A stretch of DNA of 64,000 nucleotides from Streptomyces sp. WZ-12 (GTDB taxonomy: Bacteria > Actinomycetota > Actinomycetes > Streptomycetales > Streptomycetaceae), in contig NZ_CP118574.1 of assembly GCF_028898845.1 (NCBI RefSeq), positions 744,001 to 808,000 on the forward strand. The letters are read 5' to 3'. The notes beneath the pieces were generated by a model that worked only from the letters and a program-made list of their open reading frames with translations, was not told the origin of the DNA and searched no databases. A program made the position numbers and the translations under genes. This document shows positions 35,294-43,646 of the stretch, in pieces. Position 1 is the first letter of the stretch. Each line of letters begins with the position of its first letter.

Positions 35294-35878
35294 ATGGCAG
35301 AGAGCGCGAACCCCGGACGGCGCCGAGGTGCGGAACTGGAGCACGCGATCTACGTCGCAACGCTGGACGAGCTGGCCGCGAACGGCTACGGCCGACTCAG
35401 CATGGAGGGCATCGCCGCCCGCGCCGGCACCGGCAAGGCCGCGCTCTACCGGCGTTGGCCAGGCAAACAGCCCCTGGTTCTGGACACCCTCCGCTACGCC
35501 CTGCCCCCGCTCCCCGAACCGGACCCGGAGCGCTCGACCCGGGAGAACCTCGCCCAGGCCCTCAGCGCCTTCAGCGACGTCCTGGCGGGCAGGACTCTCG
35601 TGCCGGGCATCGAGTTCATCGTCGACGTGTTGCGCGAGCCGGAACTGCGTGCCCTGTTCGCCGACCAGATCGTCGCTCCACGCCTCGAACACATCGAGTC
35701 GATCCTGCACGAGGGCGTGCAGGGCGGCGAGTTCGGCCCCGACGCCCTGCACCCAATGGCCGCCCGCACCGGCCCCGCCCTGATACTGCAGACGTACCTG
35801 CTCACCGGTCAGCCACCCGGCCCGCAGGAGATCGACCTCATCCTCGATACCGTGCTCCAAGGAACAACCACGCCGTAG
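35294..35878 (+). CDS. TetR-family transcriptional regulator
   Basis: This 194-residue protein has the N-terminal TetR helix-turn-helix (about 15-62: I-Y-V-A-T-L-D-E-L-A-x-x-G-Y-x-x-L-S-M-E-G-I-A-A-R-A-G-T-G-K-A-A-L-Y-R-R-W-P-G-K) followed by a helical ligand domain of the TetR_C_16 type. It likely represses itself and the divergent methyltransferase through the dyad upstream. The ATG is only nine bases from the operator, with no clear ribosome site, so the transcript may be nearly leaderless. Confidence 0.88.
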   Translation: MAESANPGRRRGAELEHAIYVATLDELAANGYGRLSMEGIAARAGTGKAALYRRWPGKQPLVLDTLRYALPPLPEPDPERSTRENLAQALSAFSDVLAGRTLVPGIEFIVDVLREPELRALFADQIVAPRLEHIESILHEGVQGGEFGPDALHPMAARTGPALILQTYLLTGQPPGPQEIDLILDTVLQGTTTP

Positions 35879-36242
35879 GCGCGGAGATGCGGTTGACCGG
35901 AAGCCAAGCCACTGGGATCCGGTAGGCACCGGGACGGGGTACACCCGGGCACGAAACCGCCAGCCAGCGCACACGCCTGACCACGGGTCATGGCAACGGG
36001 GCCGAGCTCGAAGCGCGACACCCGATACGCGACACCCGATACGCGGCGCTCGACGCCCGGCAGGGCGTTCAGCCCCCATCCCCCGGACAGGTTCTCACCG
36101 GATTCCGTCCACCTTTTGGCAACCATCACCCTGGTTGATTGCGTGAGTAAGACGTCAGACGGGCTCCGCTCGCGGCGGCACCGTGCCACCGCGGGGCCCG
36201 CGGAAGAAGAGGAAGATGCCCGTGATATCGGTCGGAAGTCGG
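35879..36242. other. Intergenic region with a 14-bp tandem repeat
   Basis: Two copies of GCGACACCCGATAC (36015-36028 and 36029-36042) precede the secreted beta-helix gene. The promoter for that gene should lie between the repeat and 36200. No gene is seen. Confidence 0.55.
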
Positions 36243-37796
36243 ATGCGGAAGCGCCGGAGGGCGTACGCGGTCACGGCCGCCGTTTGTGCCGCGGCAGCGT
36301 TGACCGCGACGCAGCTCTGCACCCAGGGGACCTCGCACGGATCGGTCGGATCCGCCGCCTCCCCTGTCGCGTCCTCACACGTCGACTGGCTGAGCATGAA
36401 AGGTGGACGTCTGGCCTACGGCCAGGACGCGCAGGGCAACCGGATCCCTGACTATTCCGCCGCGGGCTACGGAGGCGGCGGGGTGGCCCTGCCAAAGGCG
36501 CCCGTGAAGGTGACGGTCCCGGCACCGGGCCAGGCGGACGAGACGGCAACGGTACAGGCGGCGATCGACAAGGTCGCGGCCCTCCCACAGGACGGGACCG
36601 GGATCCGGGGTGCGGTCCAGCTCGCGGCCGGCAGGTACCACATCGCGGGGCAACTGCACCTCTCCGCAAGCGGGGTGGTCCTGCGCGGCGCAGGCACCGG
36701 CTCCACGGTGCTGGTGGCCGACCGGCCGTCGGTACGGACGCTGGTGACCTTCGGTGAGAAGTCCCGCTACGCCACGGTCGGAACCGCGCACAACGTCACC
36801 GACGAGTACGTGCCTGTCGGCTCCACCACCCTCACCCTCGGCAACACCACCGGGTTGAACGTCGGCGACGAGGTCGTCGTCGAGCGCCCCACCACCCAGG
36901 CATGGATCGACGCCCTGGGCATGACCGGTGCCTGGTCACCGAACTGGAGCCTGCGCTCAGAGCGGAAGATCACCGCGATCCACGGCGGCAAGGTGACTTT
37001 CGACGTTCCGCTGACGACGGCACTGGAGAAGCAGTACACCCAAGCCACCGTTTACCGGTACGCCTTCCCCCGCATCGACCACGTCGGCATGGAGGACCTC
37101 TCCCTCGACGGCCAGGCGATGAGCGGTGACCCGGACTACGCGAAGTCCTTCTACAACGCGGCACCTTGGGAGTTCAACGCGGTCCAGGACTCCTGGATCA
37201 CCAACGTCGTCTGGCAGCACTTCGGGGGCACCGGCCAGACCTTCCTCGGCCCGCAGAGCCGCCGCATCTCCGTCCTGCACACCCAGGCACTGGACTTCAA
37301 CACCACCGACTCCTCGGCCCGTTCGGAGGCATACCTCCTCCAGGGCCAGCAGAACCTCGTCCAGGACTGTGCGGTGACCGCGGCCAAGATCCATGCCTTC
37401 TCCACCTACGGCCGCCAGTCCGGCCCCAACGTCTTCTCCCGCTGCAAGGCGACCCTGGTGGACAAGACCTACGACGCCGGCGGCCACGAACGCTGGGGCA
37501 GCGGAACCCTCTACGACGACGTCACCCTCGACGGTTCGCTGCTCCTCGTCAACAACGGCAGCCGGGGCAGCGGCCACGGCTGGTCCGACGCCAACAGCAC
37601 CGCCTACAACTGCGCCCCGCAGCAGTACATGGTCCAAGAGCCCCCGACCGCCCACAACTGGGCCATCGGGTGCACCGGCACCCTCATGAAGGGCAGCGAC
37701 GGCCAGGTGCAGTCCAACGGCAAGCACGTCATGCCCGACAGCCTCTACGACCAGCAGCTCCACGACCGCCGCGCGACGGAGTCCGCACGCCGCTGA
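36243..37796 (+). CDS. Secreted right-handed beta-helix protein (pectate-lyase superfamily)
   Basis: This protein of about 517 residues starts with M-R-K-R-R-R and an Ala-rich signal peptide. The first repeat (T-V-Q-A-A-I-D-K-V-A, then G-A-V-Q-L-A-A-G-R-Y-H-I-A-G-Q-L-H-L-S-A-S-G-V-V-L-R-G-A-G) is the pectate-lyase-superfamily entry motif (PF12708 type). Many short strand repeats follow, rich in Asn, Asp, Gly and Ser. Members are polysaccharide lyases, hydrolases or epimerases; the substrate is not evident and the usual catalytic residues are not assignable by eye. Starts at 36216 and 36183 are also in frame. A 50-bp perfect palindrome follows. Confidence 0.78.
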   Translation: MRKRRRAYAVTAAVCAAAALTATQLCTQGTSHGSVGSAASPVASSHVDWLSMKGGRLAYGQDAQGNRIPDYSAAGYGGGGVALPKAPVKVTVPAPGQADETATVQAAIDKVAALPQDGTGIRGAVQLAAGRYHIAGQLHLSASGVVLRGAGTGSTVLVADRPSVRTLVTFGEKSRYATVGTAHNVTDEYVPVGSTTLTLGNTTGLNVGDEVVVERPTTQAWIDALGMTGAWSPNWSLRSERKITAIHGGKVTFDVPLTTALEKQYTQATVYRYAFPRIDHVGMEDLSLDGQAMSGDPDYAKSFYNAAPWEFNAVQDSWITNVVWQHFGGTGQTFLGPQSRRISVLHTQALDFNTTDSSARSEAYLLQGQQNLVQDCAVTAAKIHAFSTYGRQSGPNVFSRCKATLVDKTYDAGGHERWGSGTLYDDVTLDGSLLLVNNGSRGSGHGWSDANSTAYNCAPQQYMVQEPPTAHNWAIGCTGTLMKGSDGQVQSNGKHVMPDSLYDQQLHDRRATESARR

Positions 37797-37835
37797 TCCC
37801 ACGGCCGGACACCGATCCAACGGCGACGGCAACCC

Positions 37836-37885
37836 TGTGCCCGGCATGCCTGCTGCGCACGTGCGCAGCAGGCATGCCGGGCACA
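37836..37885. terminator. Perfect 50-bp palindrome, probable strong terminator
   Basis: Two 25-bp arms meet with no spacer at 37860/37861 and match perfectly. It begins 40 bases after the beta-helix gene stop. The cruciform or RNA hairpin would be very stable. The core includes CTGCGCACGTGCGCAG. Confidence 0.75.
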
Positions 37886-38052
37886 ACCGCACGCGGGGAT
37901 AGGGGAAGGCCCTCAGGGGAAGGACTCACGAGGCCCGCCCAACGGCCCGACCCGACGGGTCAAGGTGACGCCAACGCGATGCCGAGCTGATGTCGAGGCG
38001 ATGTCGAGGTGCGGGACAGGCACGCAGGAGCACACGCAGGCACGGGAGCACC

Positions 38053-39330
38053 GTGGAGTCGCGTCGGTTCAGCGGCGCACTCGACGCGGCGTCAGATCGG
38101 CTTCGGGAATCGGAGGTGCCGCTCGTGGACGGCGAGGGCAGCAGTTACGGACACCGCAGGATCGAGCGCGAGACGACGGCGGCCGATTGCCCCGTCTCGC
38201 GTGCGGACGACGGCAGTTGGCAGGTGCGCGGGTACGACGAAGCCCGCACCGTGCTGCGCAGCACCGCCACCGTGCAGGCCGGCCTCGGTATCGAGACCGT
38301 CGAGAACCTCCCCTCCCGTATCCGGCGGCCGGTGCTCTACCGAGACGGTCCGGAACATCGCGAGCACCGTCGACAGACCGCCCGCTTCTTCACACCGCGC
38401 CGCGTCGACGAGCACTACCGCGACGTCATGGACCGCGCCACGCGGGCCCAGTTGAACCAACTCACGTCCACAGGACGGGCGTTGCTCTCCGAACTGACCT
38501 TCAACGTGGCGATCGAAGTGGCCTGCGCGGTCATCGGACTGACCGAGAGCCGGCCCGGCATCAAGCGGCGCCTGGAACGCTTCTTCCCCGAGAGGTTCGG
38601 AACGCCCGGGCTGACGAGCCTGCACGGCATCTACTGGATGATGCGGCAGTGCACCAACTGGCTGCGTGTCTACCTGGGCGACGTACGGCCCGCCGTGCGG
38701 GCCAGGCGCCGCGGTCGCCGCGACGATCTCATCTCCCACCTGCTCGACGAGGGGTGCTCGACCAACGAGATCCTCGGTGAGTGCCTCACCTTCGCCGCGG
38801 CGGGCATGGTGACCACCCGCGAGTTCATCAGCGCGGCCGCCTGGCATCTGTTCTCCGACGCCGCACTGTTGACGCACTATCAGACGGCTCACGAAGCCGG
38901 CAGGATCGCGGTCCTCACCGAGATCCTTCGCCTCGACCCGGTCATCGGCCGCCTCAGCCGCCGCACCATCGAGCCTCTCGACCTGTCCGGCAACGGCGAT
39001 GCGGCCCTGACCGTACCGACCGGAGAGCGCATCGACATCCTCGTCGACCGCACCAACCTCGACGAACGGGCCGTGGGCCGACAACCGCAACGCATCTGTC
39101 CCGGGCGCGCCATGAGCGAGGGCACCGGTTCTCCCGCCCTGTCCTTCGGCGACGGCCCGCACAAGTGCCCCGGAATGCACATCGCTCTCCTGGAGACGGA
39201 CGTCTTCCTCAGCAGCCTGTTCGCCCTTCCGGGACTGCGCATGGCGACGCCACCCACGATCAGCTTCATCGACGGCATCGGAAGCTACGAACTGCGCCAC
39301 TGCGTCGTGGAGGTCGACACCGCTCCTTGA
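38053..39330 (+). CDS. Cytochrome P450 with an atypical I-helix
   Basis: This 425-residue P450 has the haem loop S-F-G-D-G-P-H-K-C-P-G-M-H and the K-helix E-I-L-R. The I-helix reads A-A-A-G-M-V-T-T-R-E-F, with Val in place of the acidic residue usual before the conserved Thr pair. The loss of that acid should affect proton delivery, so either the chemistry is unusual or the Glu three residues later compensates. The GTG at 38053 follows GGGAG by five bases. No redox partner or pathway gene adjoins it. Confidence 0.87.
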   Translation: MESRRFSGALDAASDRLRESEVPLVDGEGSSYGHRRIERETTAADCPVSRADDGSWQVRGYDEARTVLRSTATVQAGLGIETVENLPSRIRRPVLYRDGPEHREHRRQTARFFTPRRVDEHYRDVMDRATRAQLNQLTSTGRALLSELTFNVAIEVACAVIGLTESRPGIKRRLERFFPERFGTPGLTSLHGIYWMMRQCTNWLRVYLGDVRPAVRARRRGRRDDLISHLLDEGCSTNEILGECLTFAAAGMVTTREFISAAAWHLFSDAALLTHYQTAHEAGRIAVLTEILRLDPVIGRLSRRTIEPLDLSGNGDAALTVPTGERIDILVDRTNLDERAVGRQPQRICPGRAMSEGTGSPALSFGDGPHKCPGMHIALLETDVFLSSLFALPGLRMATPPTISFIDGIGSYELRHCVVEVDTAP

Positions 39331-39439
39331 CCCGCCGACGGCGAACGGGGCGGATGCTGCCGTGCGCGGCAGGAGCGAACAGCCGCCCCGGGCGCCCGGG
39401 CGCCGTGGCGTGCCCGAGCGCCGTGGCACGACGGCCGCG

Positions 39440-40642
39440 TCACGTCTGCGGAACGTCCTTGACGTAGACGATGGCGTCGCTGCCTGCCAAGTGGGCCGGG
39501 TCGAGGGGGAAGTAGCCGAACCAGGGGGACACCCGAGGGGCGGGGTGCGTTTCCGCGAGGGCGGTGGCCAGCCGGGGAGCATCGATGACGTAGCGGTCTT
39601 CCGGGAGCGCGTACAGGCGGCCTTCGACGGTGTCTGTGGGCGGGGTGTCCACCCCCTGGTGCCGGATGGTGCCGAGGGCGGTGGCCAGGAAGGCGTACTC
39701 CTCGCCCAGGCGGGCATTGACGAGCGCACCGGCACCCCACCATTCCAACGGCAGCTCGCCCATCCGCATGGTGCTCTTGTGCCGCTGGAGATGGAGGTTG
39801 TGGGCGAAGACCAGTGTCGGTCGCCGTTCCGCGAGGGCGAGGAGGTTGTCGGCCATCATCTGATCGCGTATGCCGACCAGGCGCGTCATGCGGCCCGGCG
39901 AGGTGTCGGCCATCCGGAAGTGGTAGCGCAGCAGGCCGGTGGCGGTGCGCGCGTAGAGGCGCGCCCGGTCCCAGTCCGCCCGCGAGGTCTCCGTGACGAG
40001 GTGCGGTGACTGCTCGTCGAGCAGAGAGGTCAAGTCATCCGCGAGCAGGCGCAGTTGGGCGGCGTCGGGTGACTGTCCTACGGACTGGGTCGGGTCCATC
40101 ATGGCGGCGGGGTTGCTCCATCGGCCGTCGGTGCCGAGCAGGCGGTCGAGCGAGTCCGCGGTGCACGGGAGCAGGTCCGCGTCCACGTGTGCCGAGAGGT
40201 AGGCGTGGAGTGCGGTGAGGGGCTGGCGGGGGCTCGCGGCGTCGGTGATCTCCAACGGGCCGTCGAAACCGGCGAAGTGGAGCCTTTCGGAGGCGGGGCG
40301 ACCCTCGTTGTAGGCGCGCATCCAGCGCACGAGTTCGCGGTTGGCGGCGGACGCGCCGAACCCGTGGCTGAATCCGCGCTCCATGACGCCGTCAAGGGAG
40401 CCCGTGCCCGAGGTGACGTAGTCGTTCACGACAAGGCCCCGCAGGCAGTCGCTCTCGATCGCAATCGTGCGGTAGCCCTCCTGCTCGACGAGCTGCCGGA
40501 AGAGGTCGTTGCGCAGATCGAGCAGGGTGTCCTCGCCGTGGGTGGGCTCGCCCAGGGCGAGCAACTGCGGCCGGGATGACAGCAGCCGCATGACAGCGCC
40601 GGCCGCTACGGCATGGGTGGTGTCTTGGAGGTCAGGAGCCAT
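39440..40642 (-). CDS. Erythromycin-esterase family protein
   Basis: This 400-residue protein has the erythromycin esterase (PF05139) signature G-E-P-T-H-G-E-D-T at 31-39 with His35 and Glu residues, I-A-I-E-S-D near 60-65, and M-R-A-Y-N near 108. The family includes EreA/EreB, which hydrolyse the macrolide lactone, and succinoglycan-type relatives with other substrates. The gene is divergent from a double-MerR regulator with a 58-bp gap, which suggests inducible control by a small molecule. A resistance role is plausible but not shown; the ATG at 40642 overlaps no other gene. Confidence 0.85.
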   Translation of the reverse strand: MAPDLQDTTHAVAAGAVMRLLSSRPQLLALGEPTHGEDTLLDLRNDLFRQLVEQEGYRTIAIESDCLRGLVVNDYVTSGTGSLDGVMERGFSHGFGASAANRELVRWMRAYNEGRPASERLHFAGFDGPLEITDAASPRQPLTALHAYLSAHVDADLLPCTADSLDRLLGTDGRWSNPAAMMDPTQSVGQSPDAAQLRLLADDLTSLLDEQSPHLVTETSRADWDRARLYARTATGLLRYHFRMADTSPGRMTRLVGIRDQMMADNLLALAERRPTLVFAHNLHLQRHKSTMRMGELPLEWWGAGALVNARLGEEYAFLATALGTIRHQGVDTPPTDTVEGRLYALPEDRYVIDAPRLATALAETHPAPRVSPWFGYFPLDPAHLAGSDAIVYVKDVPQT

Positions 40643-40646
40643 GACC

Positions 40647-40677
40647 TCAACGGTATCGTTGAACCTTCGGTTGAAAC
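40647..40677. promoter_or_regulatory. Putative operator between the esterase and double-MerR genes
   Basis: The palindrome TCAACGGTATCGTTGA (40647-40662, 6-bp arms, 4-base centre) adjoins a related half-site GGTTGAAAC (40669-40677). It lies in the short shared promoter of two divergent genes, so it is the natural binding site for the MerR-type product. Confidence 0.5.
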
Positions 40678-40700
40678 TTTGCTGCGAGATCGGCGGAACA

Positions 40701-41456
40701 GTGGGGGAAAACCTTCAAAGTCGTGGGCGACTCAGGCCGGTGGATCTGGCGCGTGGACACGGCCTGTCCACCCAGGCGATCAGGAACTACGAGGAGGCCG
40801 GCATCCTGCCGGTCGCCGAGCGCACGCCCCACGGCTACCGCGCCTATACGCCGTTGCACGCGGCGGCTCTGCGCGCGTTCCTGGCCCTGGTGCCTGGCCA
40901 CGGCCACCAGACAGCGACGTCGATCATGCGGGCGGTGCATCAGGACGCGGCCGACGAGGCGTTCCGACTCATCGATGAGAGTCACGCCCAACTCCTCGAC
41001 GACCGCCGAACGCTCCAGGCCGTGGAACGAGCCCTTCGCGACCTGGAGCCCACCGCCACCAGATCCGAGCCGGGTGCGGAGCCCGCCTCGCCATCCCCAC
41101 TGTCCGGCACCGCCGACACGTTCATCGGACCGCTGGCGGACAGGCTCGGCATCCGGCCCGCGACGCTGCGCAAGTGGGAGCGCGCCGGACTGGTGCGCCC
41201 GCGCCGCGCCCCAGGCACCGGATACCGTCTCTACGGTGAGGCCGATGTGCGCGATGTCCAGCTCACCCACCAACTCCGGCGCGGCGGCTACCTGTTGGAA
41301 CAGATCGCACCCCTGATCACCCAGGTGCGGGCGGCCGGCGGGCTGGAGCCGTTGGAAGCCGCGCTGCACGACTGGCACGGCCGACTGTCCGCCCGCGGAC
41401 GGGCGATGCTGACCGGAGCGGCCGAGCTGGAGACGTACCTCCGCGAGCGGGGATGA
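40701..41456 (+). CDS. Transcriptional regulator with two MerR-type DNA-binding domains
   Basis: This 251-residue protein has one MerR helix-turn-helix at about 11-51 (V-D-L-A-R-G-H-G-L-S-T-Q-A-I-R-N-Y-E-E-A-G-I-L) and a second at about 141-205 (L-A-D-R-L-G-I-R-P-A-T-L-R-K-W-E-R-A-G-L-V). They are joined by a helical stretch and a Pro/Ser/Glu-rich linker. Most MerR proteins have one such domain and dimerise, so two in one chain could make a pseudo-dimer. No Cys metal site is seen. The GTG at 40701 is the first start fitting the domain. Control of the divergent esterase is the likely role. Confidence 0.85.
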   Translation: MGENLQSRGRLRPVDLARGHGLSTQAIRNYEEAGILPVAERTPHGYRAYTPLHAAALRAFLALVPGHGHQTATSIMRAVHQDAADEAFRLIDESHAQLLDDRRTLQAVERALRDLEPTATRSEPGAEPASPSPLSGTADTFIGPLADRLGIRPATLRKWERAGLVRPRRAPGTGYRLYGEADVRDVQLTHQLRRGGYLLEQIAPLITQVRAAGGLEPLEAALHDWHGRLSARGRAMLTGAAELETYLRERG

Positions 41457-41562
41457 GGGCATCGGGGAATGCGCCAGGACCGCCACGCCTCGCGGGCTCG
41501 AATCAGAGCCCCGGAACTCCGCGGCACCGGAGACCTTTCGGCGACGGAGACGGCGACGGCAT

Positions 41563-41594
41563 CGATTCCGATGTCAACGTCGACATCGGAATCG
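41563..41594 (+). terminator. Hairpin downstream of the double-MerR gene
   Basis: A perfect 13-bp stem (CGATTCCGATGTC with its complement) and a 6-base loop, 107 bases after the stop. The stretch from 41457 to 41800 otherwise shows no gene. Confidence 0.65.
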
Positions 41595-41800
41595 GACAGC
41601 AGCTCGACCTCCGCCGGTTATGTCGCTTGCCAATTGCGAGCGTTCAAAGTCCTGTTGACGCTCCGGCGAACGCCCGGCGGATCGAGTGACCGTATCCCGC
41701 CGTGATCGTTAAGGCACGCATGCGGTGGGGAGAGACAGCACAGGGGAAGTGGGCCTGGTCCGGGTCGTATTCGACGGCCGGTGCGACGGCGGTGCGCACC

Positions 41801-43003
41801 ATGGGCACCGTGCGGAAGAAACAGGGTCTGCCGACGGTCGGCACAACGGCCCCGGCCGGCAGGGCTCAAAGCACGTCGGCGGTGCGGCTGTTCGGCGTCG
41901 ATCTGGCCCGCGGCTTTGCGGTGTTCGGGATGTACGCAGCCCATGTGGGTCCTTCTCCGGACCGGGGTGGCGCGATCGGCTTTGCGATGGAGTTGGCGCA
42001 CGGGAGATCCTCGGCGCTCTTCGCCTTGTTGGCGGGATTCACCGTCGTCCTCATCACCGGGCGGAACACGCCGAAGAGGGGTGTCGCCGGCCGTGAGGCC
42101 GTCGTCAAGGTGGCAATCCGGGCTGCGGTACTGGTAGTTGTCGGTTCCGCAGTCACCGTCACCGACACCCCCGTCGACGTCATCCTGGCCTTCTACGGTG
42201 TGTACTTCTTGCTCGTGCTGCCGCTGTACCGGCTCGGCGCCGGGCCGTTGGCGTGGATCGCGGCGGGGACCGCCCTCGTCTTTCCTCAGGTGCTGTATGT
42301 CGTGGCGCACGCGGCGGGTGGGCGCGGGTACGGGAGCCAGACGGGAGTGGACGATCTGTTCTCCCTCCTTGTCAGCGGCAGTTACCCGGCCATCACGTGG
42401 ATTCCGTTCGTGATCGCGGGCATGGCCGTTGCCCGCCTTGAGCTGACCTGCGCCACGGTCCGTGCGCGCCTCGCCCTCGTCGGTGTCTGTCTCGCCGTGA
42501 CTGGCTACGGGGGTTCCTGGCTGGCGTTGCGGCTCGTCCCCGGCGCAGCCCACGCCCTCATCAGCGCGGCCGGACCGGGCGCGGTGAGTGCATGGTGGTC
42601 CGACATCGCCGGCTACCCGACCTACCACACCCCCGCCTGGCTCTTGGCGGCCTCTCCGCACAGCCAGACGACGTTGTCGATCATCGGCAATACCGGGGTG
42701 GCACTCACCGTCCTGGCCACCTGTCTCATCGCCGTGGACACCAGTCCGCGCCTCCTCGCCCTGGCCCGGCCGGTGATCACGGTGGGATCCATGTCGCTGA
42801 CGGCTTACGTCCTCCACCTCGTCGCGATCAGGCTCTTGGGCATCGAGCAGGTGCCGGGATCACCGCTGCACGTTCTGCTCGGCTTCGTCGCCGTCGCGAT
42901 GGTTCTCGCCACTGCCTGGTCGTGGTTCTCCCGGCGCGGGCCGCTCGAATGGTTGATGAGCAGAACGACCGATCTCGCCCGGTACGTACCCGTAGGACGA
43001 TGA
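41801..43003 (+). CDS. Multi-pass membrane protein of the DUF1624/DUF418 type
   Basis: This protein of about 400 residues has about ten membrane helices. Its first core segment, V-R-L-F-G-V-D-L-A-R-G-F-A-V-F-G-M-Y-A-A-H near 30-50, is the typical start of the heparan-glucosaminide acetyltransferase-like DUF1624 and DUF418 families. R-S-S-A-L-F-A-L-L-A-G is the next conserved block, and the C-terminus has G-S-M-S-L-T-A-Y-V-L-H. Such proteins probably move acyl groups across the membrane. The start is uncertain: a GTG at 41702 is in frame, and neither has a good ribosome site. Confidence 0.78.
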   Translation: MGTVRKKQGLPTVGTTAPAGRAQSTSAVRLFGVDLARGFAVFGMYAAHVGPSPDRGGAIGFAMELAHGRSSALFALLAGFTVVLITGRNTPKRGVAGREAVVKVAIRAAVLVVVGSAVTVTDTPVDVILAFYGVYFLLVLPLYRLGAGPLAWIAAGTALVFPQVLYVVAHAAGGRGYGSQTGVDDLFSLLVSGSYPAITWIPFVIAGMAVARLELTCATVRARLALVGVCLAVTGYGGSWLALRLVPGAAHALISAAGPGAVSAWWSDIAGYPTYHTPAWLLAASPHSQTTLSIIGNTGVALTVLATCLIAVDTSPRLLALARPVITVGSMSLTAYVLHLVAIRLLGIEQVPGSPLHVLLGFVAVAMVLATAWSWFSRRGPLEWLMSRTTDLARYVPVGR

Positions 43004-43266
43004 GGCAGGCCCGCGGGACCTCAGGGCCGCCCCCCTTCCCGCCTCTTCCAGCCCCTTCCCATCTCATCGACGAGACAGCGCGCGACAGCGGTGACCGCTA
43101 TCCGGACGGACGTCGAAGCGGCGGGTGGCGGCGCGGAGCCGCGGACCCCGGCGGGCGACTGTAGCGAAGTTAATACACCGAGTCAGGGTGGCGAGGCCGC
43201 CAGAAAGGGAATGACCTCACACAACAGTCAATTAGTTGCGCAATTACTGAAGTTGGAGGGGAACCG

Positions 43267-43500
43267 ATGGCTGACAGGGTCAGTGGCGTGGTCCGGTGGT
43301 ACAACCAAGCCCGCGGCATGGGGTATATCGACGGGAACGACGGCCGCGAAGTGAGGGTGGACAGCCGCGCCATCGAAGACGGGACCTTCGTCGTCGAAGG
43401 TCTCCGGGTCAGCTACGTGCCCGTGGAGGACGAGAACGGCTGGCACGCGGAACACCTGAACATCGCCAAACACTCCTCGGGATCCGCCGACCACGCGTGA
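43267..43500 (+). CDS. Divergent cold-shock-domain protein
   Basis: This 77-residue protein begins G-V-V-R-W-Y-N-Q-A-R-G-M-G-Y-I, which corresponds to G-x-V-K-W-F-N-x-x-K-G-F-G-F-I of cold shock proteins. RNP1 has its Phe residues replaced by Met and Tyr, and the RNP2 region V-F-V-H is replaced by V-R-V-D. Nucleic-acid binding may be weakened or changed. A strong GGAGGGG ribosome site precedes the ATG. An imperfect hairpin follows. It may be a specialised RNA chaperone or no longer bind RNA. Confidence 0.8.
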   Translation: MADRVSGVVRWYNQARGMGYIDGNDGREVRVDSRAIEDGTFVVEGLRVSYVPVEDENGWHAEHLNIAKHSSGSADHA

Positions 43501-43521
43501 TCCGTACGACTGGCAACCTCG

Positions 43522-43548
43522 GGGGTGGACGGACGAGCCGTTCACCCC
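43522..43548 (+). terminator. Hairpin after the cold-shock-like gene
   Basis: Arms GGGGTGGACGG and CCGTTCACCCC pair with one mismatch around a 5-base loop. Confidence 0.6.
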
Positions 43549-43646
43549 TCGACGGTGGTCGACGCGCGGCTTGGCGGCACCGTGGCATCCGTCGGCTGCG
43601 CACACATTCTTGATCCACTCCCGAATCCCGCCATATGGTGACGCGC

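Noticed and set aside
38092..39735. Long leftward frame covering the P450 at 38053 and part of the esterase gene
   Set aside because: It overlaps two well-supported genes and has no recognisable domain.
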